Source: JAIOQJ01 sp963718635
GTDB taxonomy: Bacteria; Planctomycetota; Planctomycetia; Gemmatales; Gemmataceae
Direction of reading: 5' to 3'
NCBI GenBank assembly: GCA_963718635.1
Contig: OY970367.1
Location: 186,001-250,000, forward strand
Length of the DNA: 64,000 bases
Positions 36,876 to 46,537 of the stretch are shown here, one piece after another. The translations under genes were made by a program, and so were the position numbers. The stretch's first letter is position 1. The number at the start of each line of letters is the position of its first letter. The notes beneath the pieces were generated by a model. That model did not search any database and had not been told where the DNA came from. It saw nothing but the letters and a program-made list of their open reading frames with translations.

Positions 36876-38875
36876 TCACACCCTTCCTACAGCACTGACG
36901 GTCCGCCATTCAACGAAGTCTTGGCACTGCTCGGCGACGCGCTCCAACACGCTATGGATCCGCGACGGCCGATGTTCAATGTGAATAACGAGCGTATCAA
37001 TGGCGCGTGTGAGCGGGATCATGAGCCAGCGTGCAGCGTGCAGAGATGCACTGCGGTCCGCATCCACAGAAGCAGCCGCAGTCTGCCGGGCGTGCCATTC
37101 GTTCACCTTGTAGTCGAAAAACGCATCGAAACCCCACAAGACTGTGATCCACCCTTCGAGCCCGCGGCTGGAGTCGTAGGAAACCACACGGAATTCTGAC
37201 GGCGCTAGCGGATAGCCGGTTCGCACATCGGCAAGTGTCCCATCCCATACGTCATAGCCCCAGGCGCGCAAACGCTCTGCCGGCAGCGAACCTATGACCC
37301 GGTTCCCTTCGCCCCGGATGATCAGTGCGGGCGGGACGCAACCCAACATGTCTACGGGCTGGTTGCCGGCGTTTACCCCCGACGTAACGAAGGCATCGTG
37401 TAATGCCCGATCGGAGAAATAGTCTCCTTCGATAATCACAATTCGACCGCCAGGCGCCTCTGGATGCACTTCTAGATTCCACGTGCCCAAGCCGAGCGCG
37501 GAGGCCATTTCATTGCAAAACCGCACAAGCCCAGCCTTCATCCGTAGGCAAACCGGCAGAAACACCGTTTGCGACGCTCCAGCGGGCAACCCCACTTGCC
37601 AATCACACTCGGTTCCCCGCACCAGCTGGTCTACACCGTCGGCGACCGCGAATGGTCGCAATGGGAAGATATACCGCAGCAGATCACGCTCATTCTCCGG
37701 CCAGTCCTGACCCTCATCGATGAACACGTAGTCCCATCCGAACGTCAGCGGCTGCTCGGCAATAAGTTTGCCCAGGTCCTTCGCCGTTACTGCCCCTGCA
37801 TCAGCATCGCCAGTGCTTCGTTTTTCACCGCCTCGTAGCGCAGCAGGAAATCATCCTCCATACCGGAAATGTGACCGAGACCCCGCAGGACGGCATGGAA
37901 GAATGAGTACACTGTCTGGACCTGAATATTGCGTGTGCCAACGTCATCTGGCACACCGAGAAGTGTGAGCATTCTCCTGAGATCAGCGGCCAGCGCGCGG
38001 TTGTAGGTCAAGATTAGGACCCGGCGATTTTGGGTCTCGTAAAGGCGCCATGCCAGCTGCAACAACAGCATGGTCTTGCCGCAGCCGCCGCGGCCCCGCA
38101 GGATCACCTGCTTCTCTCCGAGCATGTTCATCCATTGCTCGCGAACTGCTGCCTTGGAAATGCGATCCATACGCACCCGATCGAGGCCAGTCGGCTGTAG
38201 CGTACGCGTCAAGAGATCGGTGGCGGCGCGAAATGAACCCGCTGCCCCAGCACGGCGCGATGCCAGAAGCCAACCGATCTCCGGCCGGTGCGTTCGATCA
38301 AGCTGGAAGAGCACGTTGACGAACAATTCCCAGGTCGAGTTTCCCCCGAGCATGTTGTGTGGACGGGGCGGCATATCCTTGTTGAGCAGATTTCTCAACC
38401 AGATCAGGTTGCCGATGTGCGGGGCGGCGATGCCGTTGTGTTCAAGATAATTCTTGAGCGAGTATTTCTGTTCCTCGTTCTGGTCCGACGCGCTGCTCCA
38501 GACCGCTGAGCCAGCGCGGAAGTAACGTACATCCACCCGACCCGACCCGACAAAACGAATACCCGTCGCGTCGTGCTCCTTCACCTCGATCACGACGCAG
38601 AGGCTGTCGATAAAGGCTTCCTTTGGGCGGAACGCGGCACCGCTCCCCGAGGAGATATCCAAAAAAGGGGTGAAGCGGATCGGTTCGTCAAACGTTGCAA
38701 GCAGGACAAGGTCGATATCGCGGCGCTTCTGGCCGTGGCACTTCACCCCCGCAACGATCGACACTGACACTCGCGCATCTGTTTCGACCCACGGCCAGCT
38801 TGCCAGAATGATGTCGCGCAGAGCTCGGCCGGCCTCTGCTTCGCGACCCTCTTGGCTCCCCAGGAGTTGTAGCAT
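36876..38875 (-). CDS. nuclease-UvrD-like superfamily 1 helicase, one frameshift at a C4 run
   Basis: The start is ATG 38875 (MLQLLGSQEGREAEAGRAL), preceded by GGGGAGAG. The N-terminus resembles a NERD-type nuclease domain (RRDIDLVLLAT, then FIDSLCVVIEVKEHD). Walker A is LRGRGGCGKTMLLLQLA, followed by VLILTYNRALAADL. The frame then stops just past 37793-37796, a run of four C on the plus strand. Adding one base there restores reading into VTAKDLGKLIAEQPLTFGW and YVFIDEGQDWP (Walker B). SSRGLEGWITVLWGFDAFF and PLTRAIDTLVIHIEH (late helicase motifs) follow. The joined protein is about 665 residues. The single-base defect at a homopolymer suggests a sequencing error. A helicase-nuclease in this operon fits a restriction role. 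Confidence 0.7.
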
Positions 38876-38906
38876 AGCTCTCCCCTCACGGTGATTTCGA
38901 CTGTTA

Positions 38907-39188
38907 TTACTCGCGAGCTTCAATTCGAATCACCACCTCGCCTCGCATGAATCGTTCTCTTAGCGCCTCGAAGTCCGGCGCGGCAGATGGACAGTCGAAG
39001 GTGCCGGAGGTCGTCTGCGCGAACCCGCGCAAAATCTCAGTGAGCAAGATTCCTGCCTTGGTCACTTCCTCCATGCCCACGGCCCCATTGCCCTCAGCCA
39101 ATAATTTCTCAAGGCCAGAAGCAAGTTCCTTCCAGCTACGCTTCTTCTGCAAAGGGTTCGCCCAGGTCTGGCCATCCGCCTTCATACG
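38907..39188 (-). CDS. small helical protein overlapping the large ATPase gene
   Basis: 93 residues from the ATG at 39188 (MKADGQTWANPLQKKRSWKE). It contains ELASGLEKLLAEGNGAVGM and ends REVVIRIEARE-like (GEVVIRIEARE). It overlaps the 3' end of the ATPase gene by about 50 bases in another frame, and its stop lies 32 bases before the helicase start. Good composition and tight packing support a real gene, but it could also be the true C-terminus of the ATPase after a further frameshift. Function unknown. Confidence 0.5.
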   Translation of the reverse strand, partial: RMKADGQTWANPLQKKRSWKELASGLEKLLAEGNGAVGMEEVTKAGILLTEILRGFAQTTSGTFDCPSAAPDFEALRERFMRGEVVIRIEARE

Positions 39189-42100
39189 GGCTTGCGCGAT
39201 CAAAGCCTTCTTTCAACCCGTTCATGGCCCACCGGTAGAGATCGACGAAGTCATCGTAGCCGCCGCGCTTCTTCTTGCGCCGCGCAGCTTCGCCTTCAAA
39301 AGTTGGCGCCGGCGTACGCGGCAGCAGTGGACCTAATCGCTGCCGAAGCAGTTCCAGATCGCTATAGAACGCACGTGCCTGGCTGTAAAGCAGGCGCTGC
39401 AATGCCTCACCGATGGGGCGAAGCCCTTCGAGGAATTCCGCCGCAGCAGCGAGAGGCTCCCACGATTGCGTGGAAAAACGCTCACGCATTCGCGCGACGA
39501 GCTGCCCAAGCTCATGGCCCGGAGCGGGGTCAGTCGCGGCCACCTTCTCGCAGAGAGTTGACACGGCAAATAGCTCCTGGTTTGCGGCAACCCAAGTGAG
39601 GAGCGCACGTGACTGCTCCTCGAATTCCGCCACCCGAGCCTTGAGCTTCTCGATTAACGCCGCCATCGATTCGCGCCGTTGCACCCAGCGTGCAGCCCAC
39701 TCAAACTGCCCGTGATCGCCAGCAGCAAGTTCGTCTTCAATGCGTTCCGCTTCCTTGCGGAGTGATTCCACCAGCTTCGCCTGCGACCGTCTCAGCGCGT
39801 CGGAAATACCCGAAAAATGCGTGCTAAGCTCCGTTTTGAGCCATTCATCGGGCAGCGACAATCCCCGGACCTGTCCTATATTCGTGCGAAGAGTTTTGAG
39901 GTGCCCTTCCCGCTCCTGGCGAAACGCTTCAATGGACTCGCAAAGCTCCTCTTCCAGCCTGTCTGCAAGGCGCAAAAGCTCCGCTGCCTTGCCCGGAAGC
40001 GGCGGGGAAGAACTTGGCCGCGCCGAGACGTTCAAGTTTCTCCCTGGCCGCTACGATTCGCTTCCGCGCCTGGTCTTCAAGCCCGGCATTTCCTGAAACC
40101 AGACGGATGCCCTTGCTCTGGTCGAGGCTCAGAAGCTCGCGCACCTCAAGCAGCAAGACAAGCTCAACCGCTTCGTGATCTACATACCCCTTGTGCCTTA
40201 GAAACTCGCAGGCAGCGGCCAGCGGAACAGGACGTGTGCGTGGGCACCCCCGGAGGTACTCAAGGAGCGCTGCCTCCCCAGGGTGAAGTGAGAAGCGGAT
40301 CGACCAGGCATCGCTCGTCGCCGTCACCTTTGCCAGAGGCCCCAGGGAACGAATGAAGCTGTCGCCGGCCGCGGTGCTGGTCTGGTTGAAGAGGAGACGG
40401 AAGGCGTCAGCCTTCGTCATCGTTACTTCTTCTTGGCCGCGCCGCTGCGCAAGGGTCAAATGTCCGCTTGCCAGCCCCTTTCGGTATGCTTCGACCAGCG
40501 GCTTCCAATTGCGCGCGGTGATGAGCGTCCGGTAGCCTGGGTAGCGCTTTTTGCAAGCGATGGAGAAGAGCGCCCGGATGAGTTCCGGGCCGCGCTGACG
40601 CACTGGCCGCCCGATTCCGGCATCGACCTCACCGTGGATCAGGAAACGCATGAGGTGGTCGAGGCAGAGGTCTCGAAACGCGGCGAGTTTTCGCAGCTCG
40701 GCTGTTGAGGCGCTGCCTGAGCTGTGAGGTTGTTTCCCTGCCTTGCCGTTGCCGGCATGATTGGCCTGCGGTTCTGCTACATGCGCCTGGAGTTCACCGA
40801 GGCCAAGCAGGACATATGCCGGACGAAGCGGCTCCGGCTGTATGTACTTGTGGTAGCGAGCGATTTCCGGTGGAACCTGTCCGTCAAATGGTAGGAGAGT
40901 CGGCATCGTCAGGATGACACGCGGAGTACCCTCCAGGTTCGTGATAATTGCTCCCGGCTGCACACTCTCGTCGGTAGTCACCGCACAGATAAAGCCGATG
41001 CAGAGGTCCACATCCTCCGGCCACTTTGACGGCTCTGTCTGCCCAACCCAGACCGCAACCTCCCGCGCGGGAAAGTCCGAGTCAAAGCTCCCGCGAACGA
41101 GCTTGAAGCCAGCGACCGACACGCGGGTGTCACCTTCAAAAAATGCCCACTCCCCGTTTGCCTGGCCAAGCCCGGAAAACAGTTTCGGCAGAAGCACGCG
41201 GCTAACAAGCTCGGGAACGCCTTCGGCCAGTGCGGATACTGCCGGCATGGCATCCCAACAGCGGGCAAGTGCGTTTTCCCACTCGCTCCCTCCGCGTAAT
41301 ACCTGCTGGAGCTGCTCAAGCGCAAGCCCTCCGGGGAGTTCCACGAGCAGTGGGCCAAAGAGTTCATCGCGCGCGTTCTTCAGTTTCCGGCCGTTGCCAA
41401 CTTGGTCGGCAATCACCTCCGACGGGCAGCCGCACGGGAACGCCGCTAGCGTTCGCACCAGGGAACACCGCACCGCGTCTTCCTGGACCCAGGCGTCAGA
41501 CAGTAGCTGCGTCAGCGTCCGCTGCACTGGCGTTCCTTCGCCGAAAAAGCGAAAACGTCCTTTGTGGAGATCATCGACGAGACTTGGAATGTCGTAGCTC
41601 TTGCCCGTCTCCGCAAAGCACTCGGCCGCACGGTTAATCACGTCAATGACCGTCCGGGGGCCATTCGCGAGATCGGGCCGCTCGACAAACTGCCCGAGCG
41701 AATCAAGTACCGCCGGCGTGATCGCTGCAGGGGAAAGAGCCTTCCCCTTACGGCCGTTAGGGGACGTAAGCCGCTCCCACAACCAGCGGGGAAACTCCCG
41801 GGTAAATACTCCCGTCATCTGTAATGCCGGGCTGTGTTCCCGGACCCGGTGAAGGAGATCTGCCGCCCAGTGGCCAAGCCTCGCTTCAAGCTGCGTGTCC
41901 AGAGTCAGGACCACCGCGCAGGGCGTTTGTTCCGTGCGCATACCCCAGACAAACTCCCGCAGCCGGCTGAGCGTACTCACGTCGAGTGGGCCGAGGAGTT
42001 GCTGGAGTTCGTCGACGATGACGACGAGACCGCGCGACCAGCGAGCCGACATCTCTCCCAGCCGAGCCAGAAATTCCACCAGCCGGTGGGAGTGACCGTC

Positions 42101-42637
42101 CGGCGCCCACCGGCCATGTTCAAGCTGGTCTTTCAGCACCGTTCGGACTTTGCGAACAGGAAGCTCGTAGCGTTTCGCTTCAGTCCGTGCGATCCGGTCG
42201 AGGCATTCCGTCCATATCTCTTCAAACAGTTTCCGTATCTGCACCTTGTCCTTCGGGGCCTGTTCTTCCGCTAGGGCAGCCACGCCGGCAGCAAACTCGT
42301 CGTAGTTGGTGCAGGACAGTGGCGGAATCGCCAGGAACCCCTCCGCGCGGGCGTGGTGCCAGAGAAGGACGCCCGACGCTGTCTTCCCAAATCCGTATGG
42401 CCCGGTGAGACTTGCCCAGGTGCTCTTGCCGCCACCGACACTTTCGAGAACGGTCGTTGAGAACGCGGCAAGTTGAGGTGGTAGCCAAAGCCGGTCTGCG
42501 AGCCGCTCGTAGTGAGCTATCACCTCCTCGGGGAATTCGCGCGCGCGTTTTCCGTTTACCGTATCGGAAATCGGAAGGAGACGCGGACTCCCTTCGAGTG
42601 CCGCCCGGCTGCCTGTAGCATTGGTGCGAACCGCCAT
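39136..42637 (-). CDS. large P-loop ATPase with coiled-coil C-terminus (DpdH-like by position), one frameshift
   Basis: The first frame (42637 to about 40005) has SLTGPYGFGKTASGVLLW (Walker A, near residue 78) and GLVVIVDELQQLL (Walker B, near 205). EKLERLGAAKFF stands at its true end, after which it becomes nonsensical. At 40004-40007 there is a run of four G (plus strand). With one base fewer, reading continues into LPGKAAELLRLADRLEEEL and a long helical region (39136-40000) with FRQEREGHLKTLRTNI. The whole is about 1165 residues, an ATPase head with a coiled-coil tail. It starts 4 bases after the 282-residue gene. In length and place it matches the ATPase subunit (DpdH) of dpd clusters, an inference only. 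Confidence 0.65.
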
Positions 42638-42640
42638 TAC

Positions 42641-43489
42641 CTACTCCTTTGCCGCCGCTCCCGCAAGCCAGCGAATAAACGCATCGTCGGAGCGCTCGAA
42701 CACCACTGCGCCCCGTCCACCAGGAACGAAACAGAACTCTGCTGAGTCGCGAGCGTATTCGACGACCGAAAGCCAGAGTTCATCAGCAGGTACGAGCAGA
42801 CTCTCGGCTAGATACTTCAGCGACTCCCCTTCAAGGACAGCCTTGCCGCCACCGAGAGCGCACACAGCGGCAAGGTTCAGCCGAAGCGCGCTCGCGCCAG
42901 GTGCCTGCCCTCGCACTCGGGCTACGCTCTTGCCATGCAATTCAACTAGGGACGGGGTCTGAGCCGATAGCCAGTTCGTCACGCCAGAAACGCTCGAACG
43001 GCTGAACGACACTCGTTCCGCGTGAAACCGATCCGCCGCTTCGACTACGCGAAGTACCAACTCGTCGACCGAAATTCCCGCCGGGGGGCTCACCAGTAGC
43101 TGACTGCACACCTCGCGATAGCTCCAGGAGGGACTTCCGTGTTCTTGGTCCCCCTCCCAAAGCCATTGCCAGAAGTAAAGGCAGTGGATTGCGGCACAGA
43201 ACCCAGTTTCGTAGGCGCCGCCACCGGCTGCTAGAGCATGGCCCAACCCAGTCAGGACAATCGACTTCCCGGTGCGACCGATGATGCAGAGGTCCTCAAG
43301 AGAAGCAAGTATCTTCGTGAGATCCTGCCGGCGGGCAAGGGGCGAGGTCGTCGCCCGCGCAGCCTCCTCCAGTCCTCCCTCCGGGAACCCGACCCGGCCA
43401 AGCTCGTGAACCAGCTGAAACGCAGCCCAACCCAGTTCGGGGGTAAAATCGTGCCGCGTGTGGAAGGTATGCGTTGCAGTCCTAGCCAT
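42641..43489 (-). CDS. 282-aa protein, DUF4007-like or DpdG-like by position
   Basis: The protein opens FHTRHDFTPELGWAAFQLVH and later has DLTKILASLEDLCIIGRTGK, a probable winged helix, and a C-terminal half with ADRFHAERVSFSRSSV. The opening resembles DUF4007, a family of putative DNA-binding proteins seen beside phosphorothioation and other restriction modules. The start codon overlaps the end of the DpdA-like gene by 8 bases and the stop is 4 bases from the ATPase start. I infer a sensor or adaptor role between modification and ATPase. Confidence 0.6.
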   Translation of the reverse strand: MARTATHTFHTRHDFTPELGWAAFQLVHELGRVGFPEGGLEEAARATTSPLARRQDLTKILASLEDLCIIGRTGKSIVLTGLGHALAAGGGAYETGFCAAIHCLYFWQWLWEGDQEHGSPSWSYREVCSQLLVSPPAGISVDELVLRVVEAADRFHAERVSFSRSSVSGVTNWLSAQTPSLVELHGKSVARVRGQAPGASALRLNLAAVCALGGGKAVLEGESLKYLAESLLVPADELWLSVVEYARDSAEFCFVPGGRGAVVFERSDDAFIRWLAGAAAKE

Positions 43490-45038
43490 TTCCGCTCCTT
43501 GCCCGGCCGAGGTCGGCTCGGGCGTTAATGGAGCGGGTCATTTCGCCAAAAACGATGGCATTATGCCACATCCGGGCAAAGCGGTCGGTCTGGATGCGCT
43601 TGTAGTCGGTGCAAAACGGGCAATCGTGTCCGGTCTCCTCGCAGAGCGCGTAAAACTCCCGGGCGCTGAGCCCCGGGCCACAAGTTACGGCGGAGGCCCC
43701 GTTGGTGACGTTTCGCCGACCACGAAAGGGCAGATACACATTTCCGTATCCTGCCGTTCGCATCCACCCCGAACTGTCAAAGCTGCTTGTGCCATACTCG
43801 ACAAAGCGATCGACCAGGTTCGGCGAGCCGACGCCGAAGAGATGAAGGTCTACACCCTCGGCAAAGTGGCCGTCGTCTTGCGATGTGCTTAACAGCTCAC
43901 GCACTGCCTCCAGCCGAACGGCTGCATCCCGGGTGAGCAGATTTATCTCGGAATTCCCTCCCCCCGTATCGAAGCTCCCAAACCCGAGACGATGCACGCC
44001 GGCCCCGAGGAAGCTCTCCAAACAGAGTCGAAGGTGCCGGATGCTGTGCCCCTGGAGCACGCCGAGTGTCCGATTGCGGATCGCTTCGGGAAGCCGCTTG
44101 TGGAACTTGGCCCCCTCGGCAGCAGTGACGCGCACGCGTTCCTCGACTTCCGCCGGACTGTTCTGAGACGTGGGAACGTAGTCGGGAAGGACGTACGCCG
44201 CCGCCCAATCGTGCTCGCGGTAGAAGTCCAAGAGCCTGGCAAAAAGGTCCTCGTACCGGATTTTCCCCTGCTGGACAAAGAAACCACCGGAGTCAAACCA
44301 TACCGAGATGCCCCAGGCGTCACGCATGTGGCGAACGTACGACATGGTTCGCGGTTCAACAAAAAGCGGCGTGATGATGCAGTGGTCAAATGGCCGCTCT
44401 GAGCGACCTTCTTTTTCCCATAGCGGAATGAGGTTTCTCAGGTCGTTTTCGGCATTCGTCAGCGAAGCGACAAATGCGAGAGGCCGCACCGCCCGCAGTG
44501 AAAACTCCCACTGGTACAGCGGACGTGACTTGCCGGGCTTACTTCGTCGGTGCGCCCGGCGGAAGCCCAGCGAGCGATAAAACTCGTTTGCCGGCAATTC
44601 CACCGGGCAACTTAACCGGATGAGGGGGGAGTTCGTGCCGCGGGACTCGGCGATGAGCGCTTCGACCAGAGCTTTGCCGACTCCATGTCCGCGAGCGCTT
44701 TTTGAGGCAGCGACTTCACGAAGGGTCGTGTGCCCGGCGCGGGTATGATGATAATGAAGGAAGCCAGCGGGCTTACCGTTCATCATAGCGACAAGAAGTT
44801 CGCGCTTTTCTATGCTTTCGAGAAAGGACTGCCGGGTGTGAAAGCCAAGCTCGGCCCGGCACTCATCGGCGATGTGCTTGACAGCATCGACATCGTGGGT
44901 AGTCGCAAAGCGAACCTTTACCGGCGATTCACAAAGGAATCTTGCATCCTTCGGCGCGCGCTTTCCTTTGCCCCCGGCCGAAGCGGTCCGTGGACGTGAC
45001 GCAGGCCGAGTATCGGTCCCATCGCTGCGCACAAACAT
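43482..45038 (-). CDS. dpdA: GNAT acetyltransferase fused to a DpdA/TGT-like base-exchange domain
   Basis: A 518-residue two-domain protein. Residues about 40-185 form a GNAT N-acetyltransferase, with VKVRFATTHDVDAVKHIADE and the acetyl-CoA loop ARGHGVGKAL at 115-124. Residues about 187-505 match the transglycosylase fold of bacterial TGT and the DNA enzyme DpdA: VWFDSGGFFVQQG (Asp249, the position of the substrate-binding Asp), TLGVLQGHS, RLGFGSFDTGG, FGVGSPNLV, and SSFDSSGWMRTAG (Asp421, likely nucleophile). A zinc site is suggested by C466, C473, C476 and H492. It is the first gene of the operon and would insert a 7-deazaguanine base into DNA. A GNAT fusion is not part of the DpdA proteins I know. 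The start is uncertain because the ribosome site is weak. Confidence 0.75.
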   Translation of the reverse strand: MFVRSDGTDTRPASRPRTASAGGKGKRAPKDARFLCESPVKVRFATTHDVDAVKHIADECRAELGFHTRQSFLESIEKRELLVAMMNGKPAGFLHYHHTRAGHTTLREVAASKSARGHGVGKALVEALIAESRGTNSPLIRLSCPVELPANEFYRSLGFRRAHRRSKPGKSRPLYQWEFSLRAVRPLAFVASLTNAENDLRNLIPLWEKEGRSERPFDHCIITPLFVEPRTMSYVRHMRDAWGISVWFDSGGFFVQQGKIRYEDLFARLLDFYREHDWAAAYVLPDYVPTSQNSPAEVEERVRVTAAEGAKFHKRLPEAIRNRTLGVLQGHSIRHLRLCLESFLGAGVHRLGFGSFDTGGGNSEINLLTRDAAVRLEAVRELLSTSQDDGHFAEGVDLHLFGVGSPNLVDRFVEYGTSSFDSSGWMRTAGYGNVYLPFRGRRNVTNGASAVTCGPGLSAREFYALCEETGHDCPFCTDYKRIQTDRFARMWHNAIVFGEMTRSINARADLGRARSGNG

Positions 45039-45455
45039 GCCCCACGCAACGGAAGTTGACTGTAGAGGCCGGAAATCCGGTCATGATTTACCCAAGTCAT
45101 TCTGACAATTTCCACGGGCGTTGTTCGGTCCGTGGCGAGACGGTGAACTTGCCAAGGCACTGACATTTTCTGACCGTCAACCGGTGCAAAACTCCTTATC
45201 GTAGCATGCTACAGAGTCGAAGTTCTGAGTGCCACACGATTTCCGACGCTTTGACAAGTCCATGACGCGCGGACGTTAGCATTCCTACCAAATCGAGCGA
45301 CTCAAAATTGGTAAATCCGACTCGAGAATTCGACTTGCTAACTGCTTGCGGCGAGTTCTTCGTCTTAAGAAGTCGCGTCCCCTGGAAGTATTGGCATGAC
45401 GGCTCAAACGTTCGCTTCCGTTCCGCGGCCCAGAACGGGTGAAGCCGATGAATCC
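45039..45455. other. upstream region of the deazaguanine operon, no supported gene
   Basis: The gap upstream of the operon contains short frames without domains. I found no unambiguous -35/-10 pair. A TTGTCA lies on the minus strand near the start of the DpdA-like gene, but it lacks a convincing partner. Confidence 0.35.
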
Positions 45456-45496
45456 TGGCAGAGAATTGGCAGAGAATTCCTGATAATGGCAGAGAT
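45456..45496. repeat. tandem 11-bp repeats, left arm of attachment-like region
   Basis: TGGCAGAGAAT occurs twice back to back at 45456-45466 and 45467-45477. A third, shorter copy, TGGCAGAGAT, is at 45487-45496. The same motif in inverse orientation lies beyond the tRNA fragment at 45738-45787. Repeated arm sites on both sides of a tRNA-derived core are typical of integrase attachment sites. Confidence 0.6.
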
Positions 45497-45539
45497 TCTG
45501 TGCGAAAACCTGCTGTTTCAAGGATCACACGAAGGCATG

Positions 45540-45579
45540 AAAAAACCCCATAAATCACGCTGATTCTATGGGGTTTTTA
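45540..45579. terminator. bidirectional terminator-like hairpin
   Basis: AAAAACCCCATA and TATGGGGTTTTT form a 12-base perfect stem around a 14-base loop, with A-rich and T-rich ends on both strands. On the minus strand it follows the 3' end of the tRNA fragment, as the native terminator of a tRNA gene would. Confidence 0.75.
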
Positions 45580-45583
45580 TCGA

Positions 45584-45628
45584 TGAAGGCGCTGGGACTC
45601 GAACCCAGGACCAACGGATTAAAAGTTG
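45584..45628 (-). tRNA. tRNA-Lys (UUU) 3' fragment
   Basis: Read on the minus strand, CTTTTAATCCGTTGGTC is the anticodon loop and 3' stem of a lysine tRNA. CTGGGTTCGAGTCCCAG, a perfect T-arm, and the acceptor strand CGCCTTC follow. The 5' half is absent: the sequence upstream cannot form D-arm or acceptor partner. It is therefore not a functional tRNA but a tRNA-derived attachment core left by or used for site-specific integration. Confidence 0.75.
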
Positions 45629-45737
45629 GTTACACTTCACCCGTTGAAATCGCTGAAAACGCCGAGAAATACTGGGTTTTTCGATGGCGGAGCGGAGGTT
45701 TTCGGCTCGACTCTACTTTCTACATTTTACGGTGTTT

Positions 45738-45787
45738 TCTGCCATTTTCCAATGGCAACTCTGCCACTATCTCTGCCATCTCTGCCA
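45738..45787. repeat. tandem inverted copies, right arm of attachment-like region
   Basis: TCTCTGCCA occurs twice in tandem at 45770-45778 and 45779-45787, with shorter CTGCCA copies at 45739-45744 and 45761-45766. It is the reverse complement of the TGGCAGAGA motif on the other side of the tRNA fragment. Confidence 0.6.
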
Positions 45788-45866
45788 TTTTCTCATGAGT
45801 GGGGTTCGAGCAACTCGGCACGCAGACGATTGCTCGTCGCGGCTCAATGAGTGCTATCCTCTCGCC

Positions 45867-46145
45867 GTGAAACCATTCACCCTTCGGCATCTCGGGGACG
45901 ATGAGCTCACGATCCACGTCGATAACGCCGTTCGCATCGTCTCCACCGCGGGCGAACCATACGCCACGATTTCCGCGAACGTGCCTGGTGCCCATCTGTC
46001 TGGCGACGAGTTCATCTTCAAGACCTACGGCGAAAACGAGGGCGTCTTCGAACAGCTTGTCGCGTTGGGGATTATCGAGCCGACGGGAAGAGCGGTGTCC
46101 GTTGGCCGGGCAGGACCGCAGCTCGTGTGCAGACTCAAGGCGTAA
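45867..46145 (+). CDS. hypothetical protein (92 aa)
   Basis: The start is GTG 45867 (VKPFTLRHLGDDELTIHVDN). The longer frame upstream covers the repeat arm and is not coding. It contains AVRIVSTAGEPYATISANVP and ends VSVGRAGPQLVCRLKA. It is beta-rich and has no known motif. It stands alone between the attachment-like region and the toxin-antitoxin pair. Confidence 0.55.
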   Translation: MKPFTLRHLGDDELTIHVDNAVRIVSTAGEPYATISANVPGAHLSGDEFIFKTYGENEGVFEQLVALGIIEPTGRAVSVGRAGPQLVCRLKA

Positions 46146-46246
46146 TTCTTCATGTCATGGGTCGGAAGCGTCGCCCGTTCAGGCACTGCCACCCACGCAT
46201 GGCCTCGCCTTCAGAATCGAGAAATTACGGGCGGCGATCCCACTAT

Positions 46247-46537
46247 TCATCCGAAGAGGTTTTCATGGTTGTCTGTCGCGTGGAACAAGATCGTTTCCTG
46301 GCCGTCATCGGTGCGGCCGAGTTCGTAGAGAAGGATCCAGTCACCTTCGATGTGGCAGTCGCGCATATGCTGCAGCTCGCCTCGGAGCGAATGGTCCTTG
46401 TATTTTGCAGGAAGAGCGATGCCCTGCGTGAGCATCATCATCGCCTCGTCCAGCTTCGCGATATTTTTTCCCGACCGTCGGATCCTCGCGTAATCGCGGC
46501 GAAATCGCTTCGATAGCTTCGGCATCCGCGGATTCAC
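46247..46537 (-). CDS. YafQ/RelE-type mRNA interferase toxin
   Basis: About 92-96 residues. The body MPKLSKRFRRDYARIRRSGK, then HSLRGELQHMRDCHIEGDW and ILLYELG, follows the YafQ pattern, with a catalytic-type histidine near the end in ETILFHATDNHENLFG. YafQ-type toxins cut mRNA on the ribosome. The first start, GTG 46537, overlaps the antitoxin stop codon, giving tight translational coupling. The internal ATG at 46525 is the alternative. Confidence 0.8.
   Translation of the reverse strand: MNPRMPKLSKRFRRDYARIRRSGKNIAKLDEAMMMLTQGIALPAKYKDHSLRGELQHMRDCHIEGDWILLYELGRTDDGQETILFHATDNHENLFG

Noticed and set aside
24618..45038. A DISARM or BREX system
   Set aside because: The helicase with DUF1998-like end suggested DISARM and the ATPase suggested BREX. 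However, there is no DrmE, DrmMI/MII, PglX or PglZ in the operon, whereas a TGT-like and a QueE-like enzyme are present.
45196..45558. A 120-codon minus-strand frame upstream of the deazaguanine operon
   Set aside because: It runs through the tandem repeats and the terminator, has no ribosome site and no domain.
45584..45670. A complete tRNA-Lys gene
   Set aside because: Only the part from anticodon loop to acceptor end can be folded. No D-arm or 5' acceptor strand is present.
45568..45798. A small plus-strand protein containing LGLEPRTNGLKVG
   Set aside because: This is the well-known false translation of the antisense strand of a tRNA T-arm.
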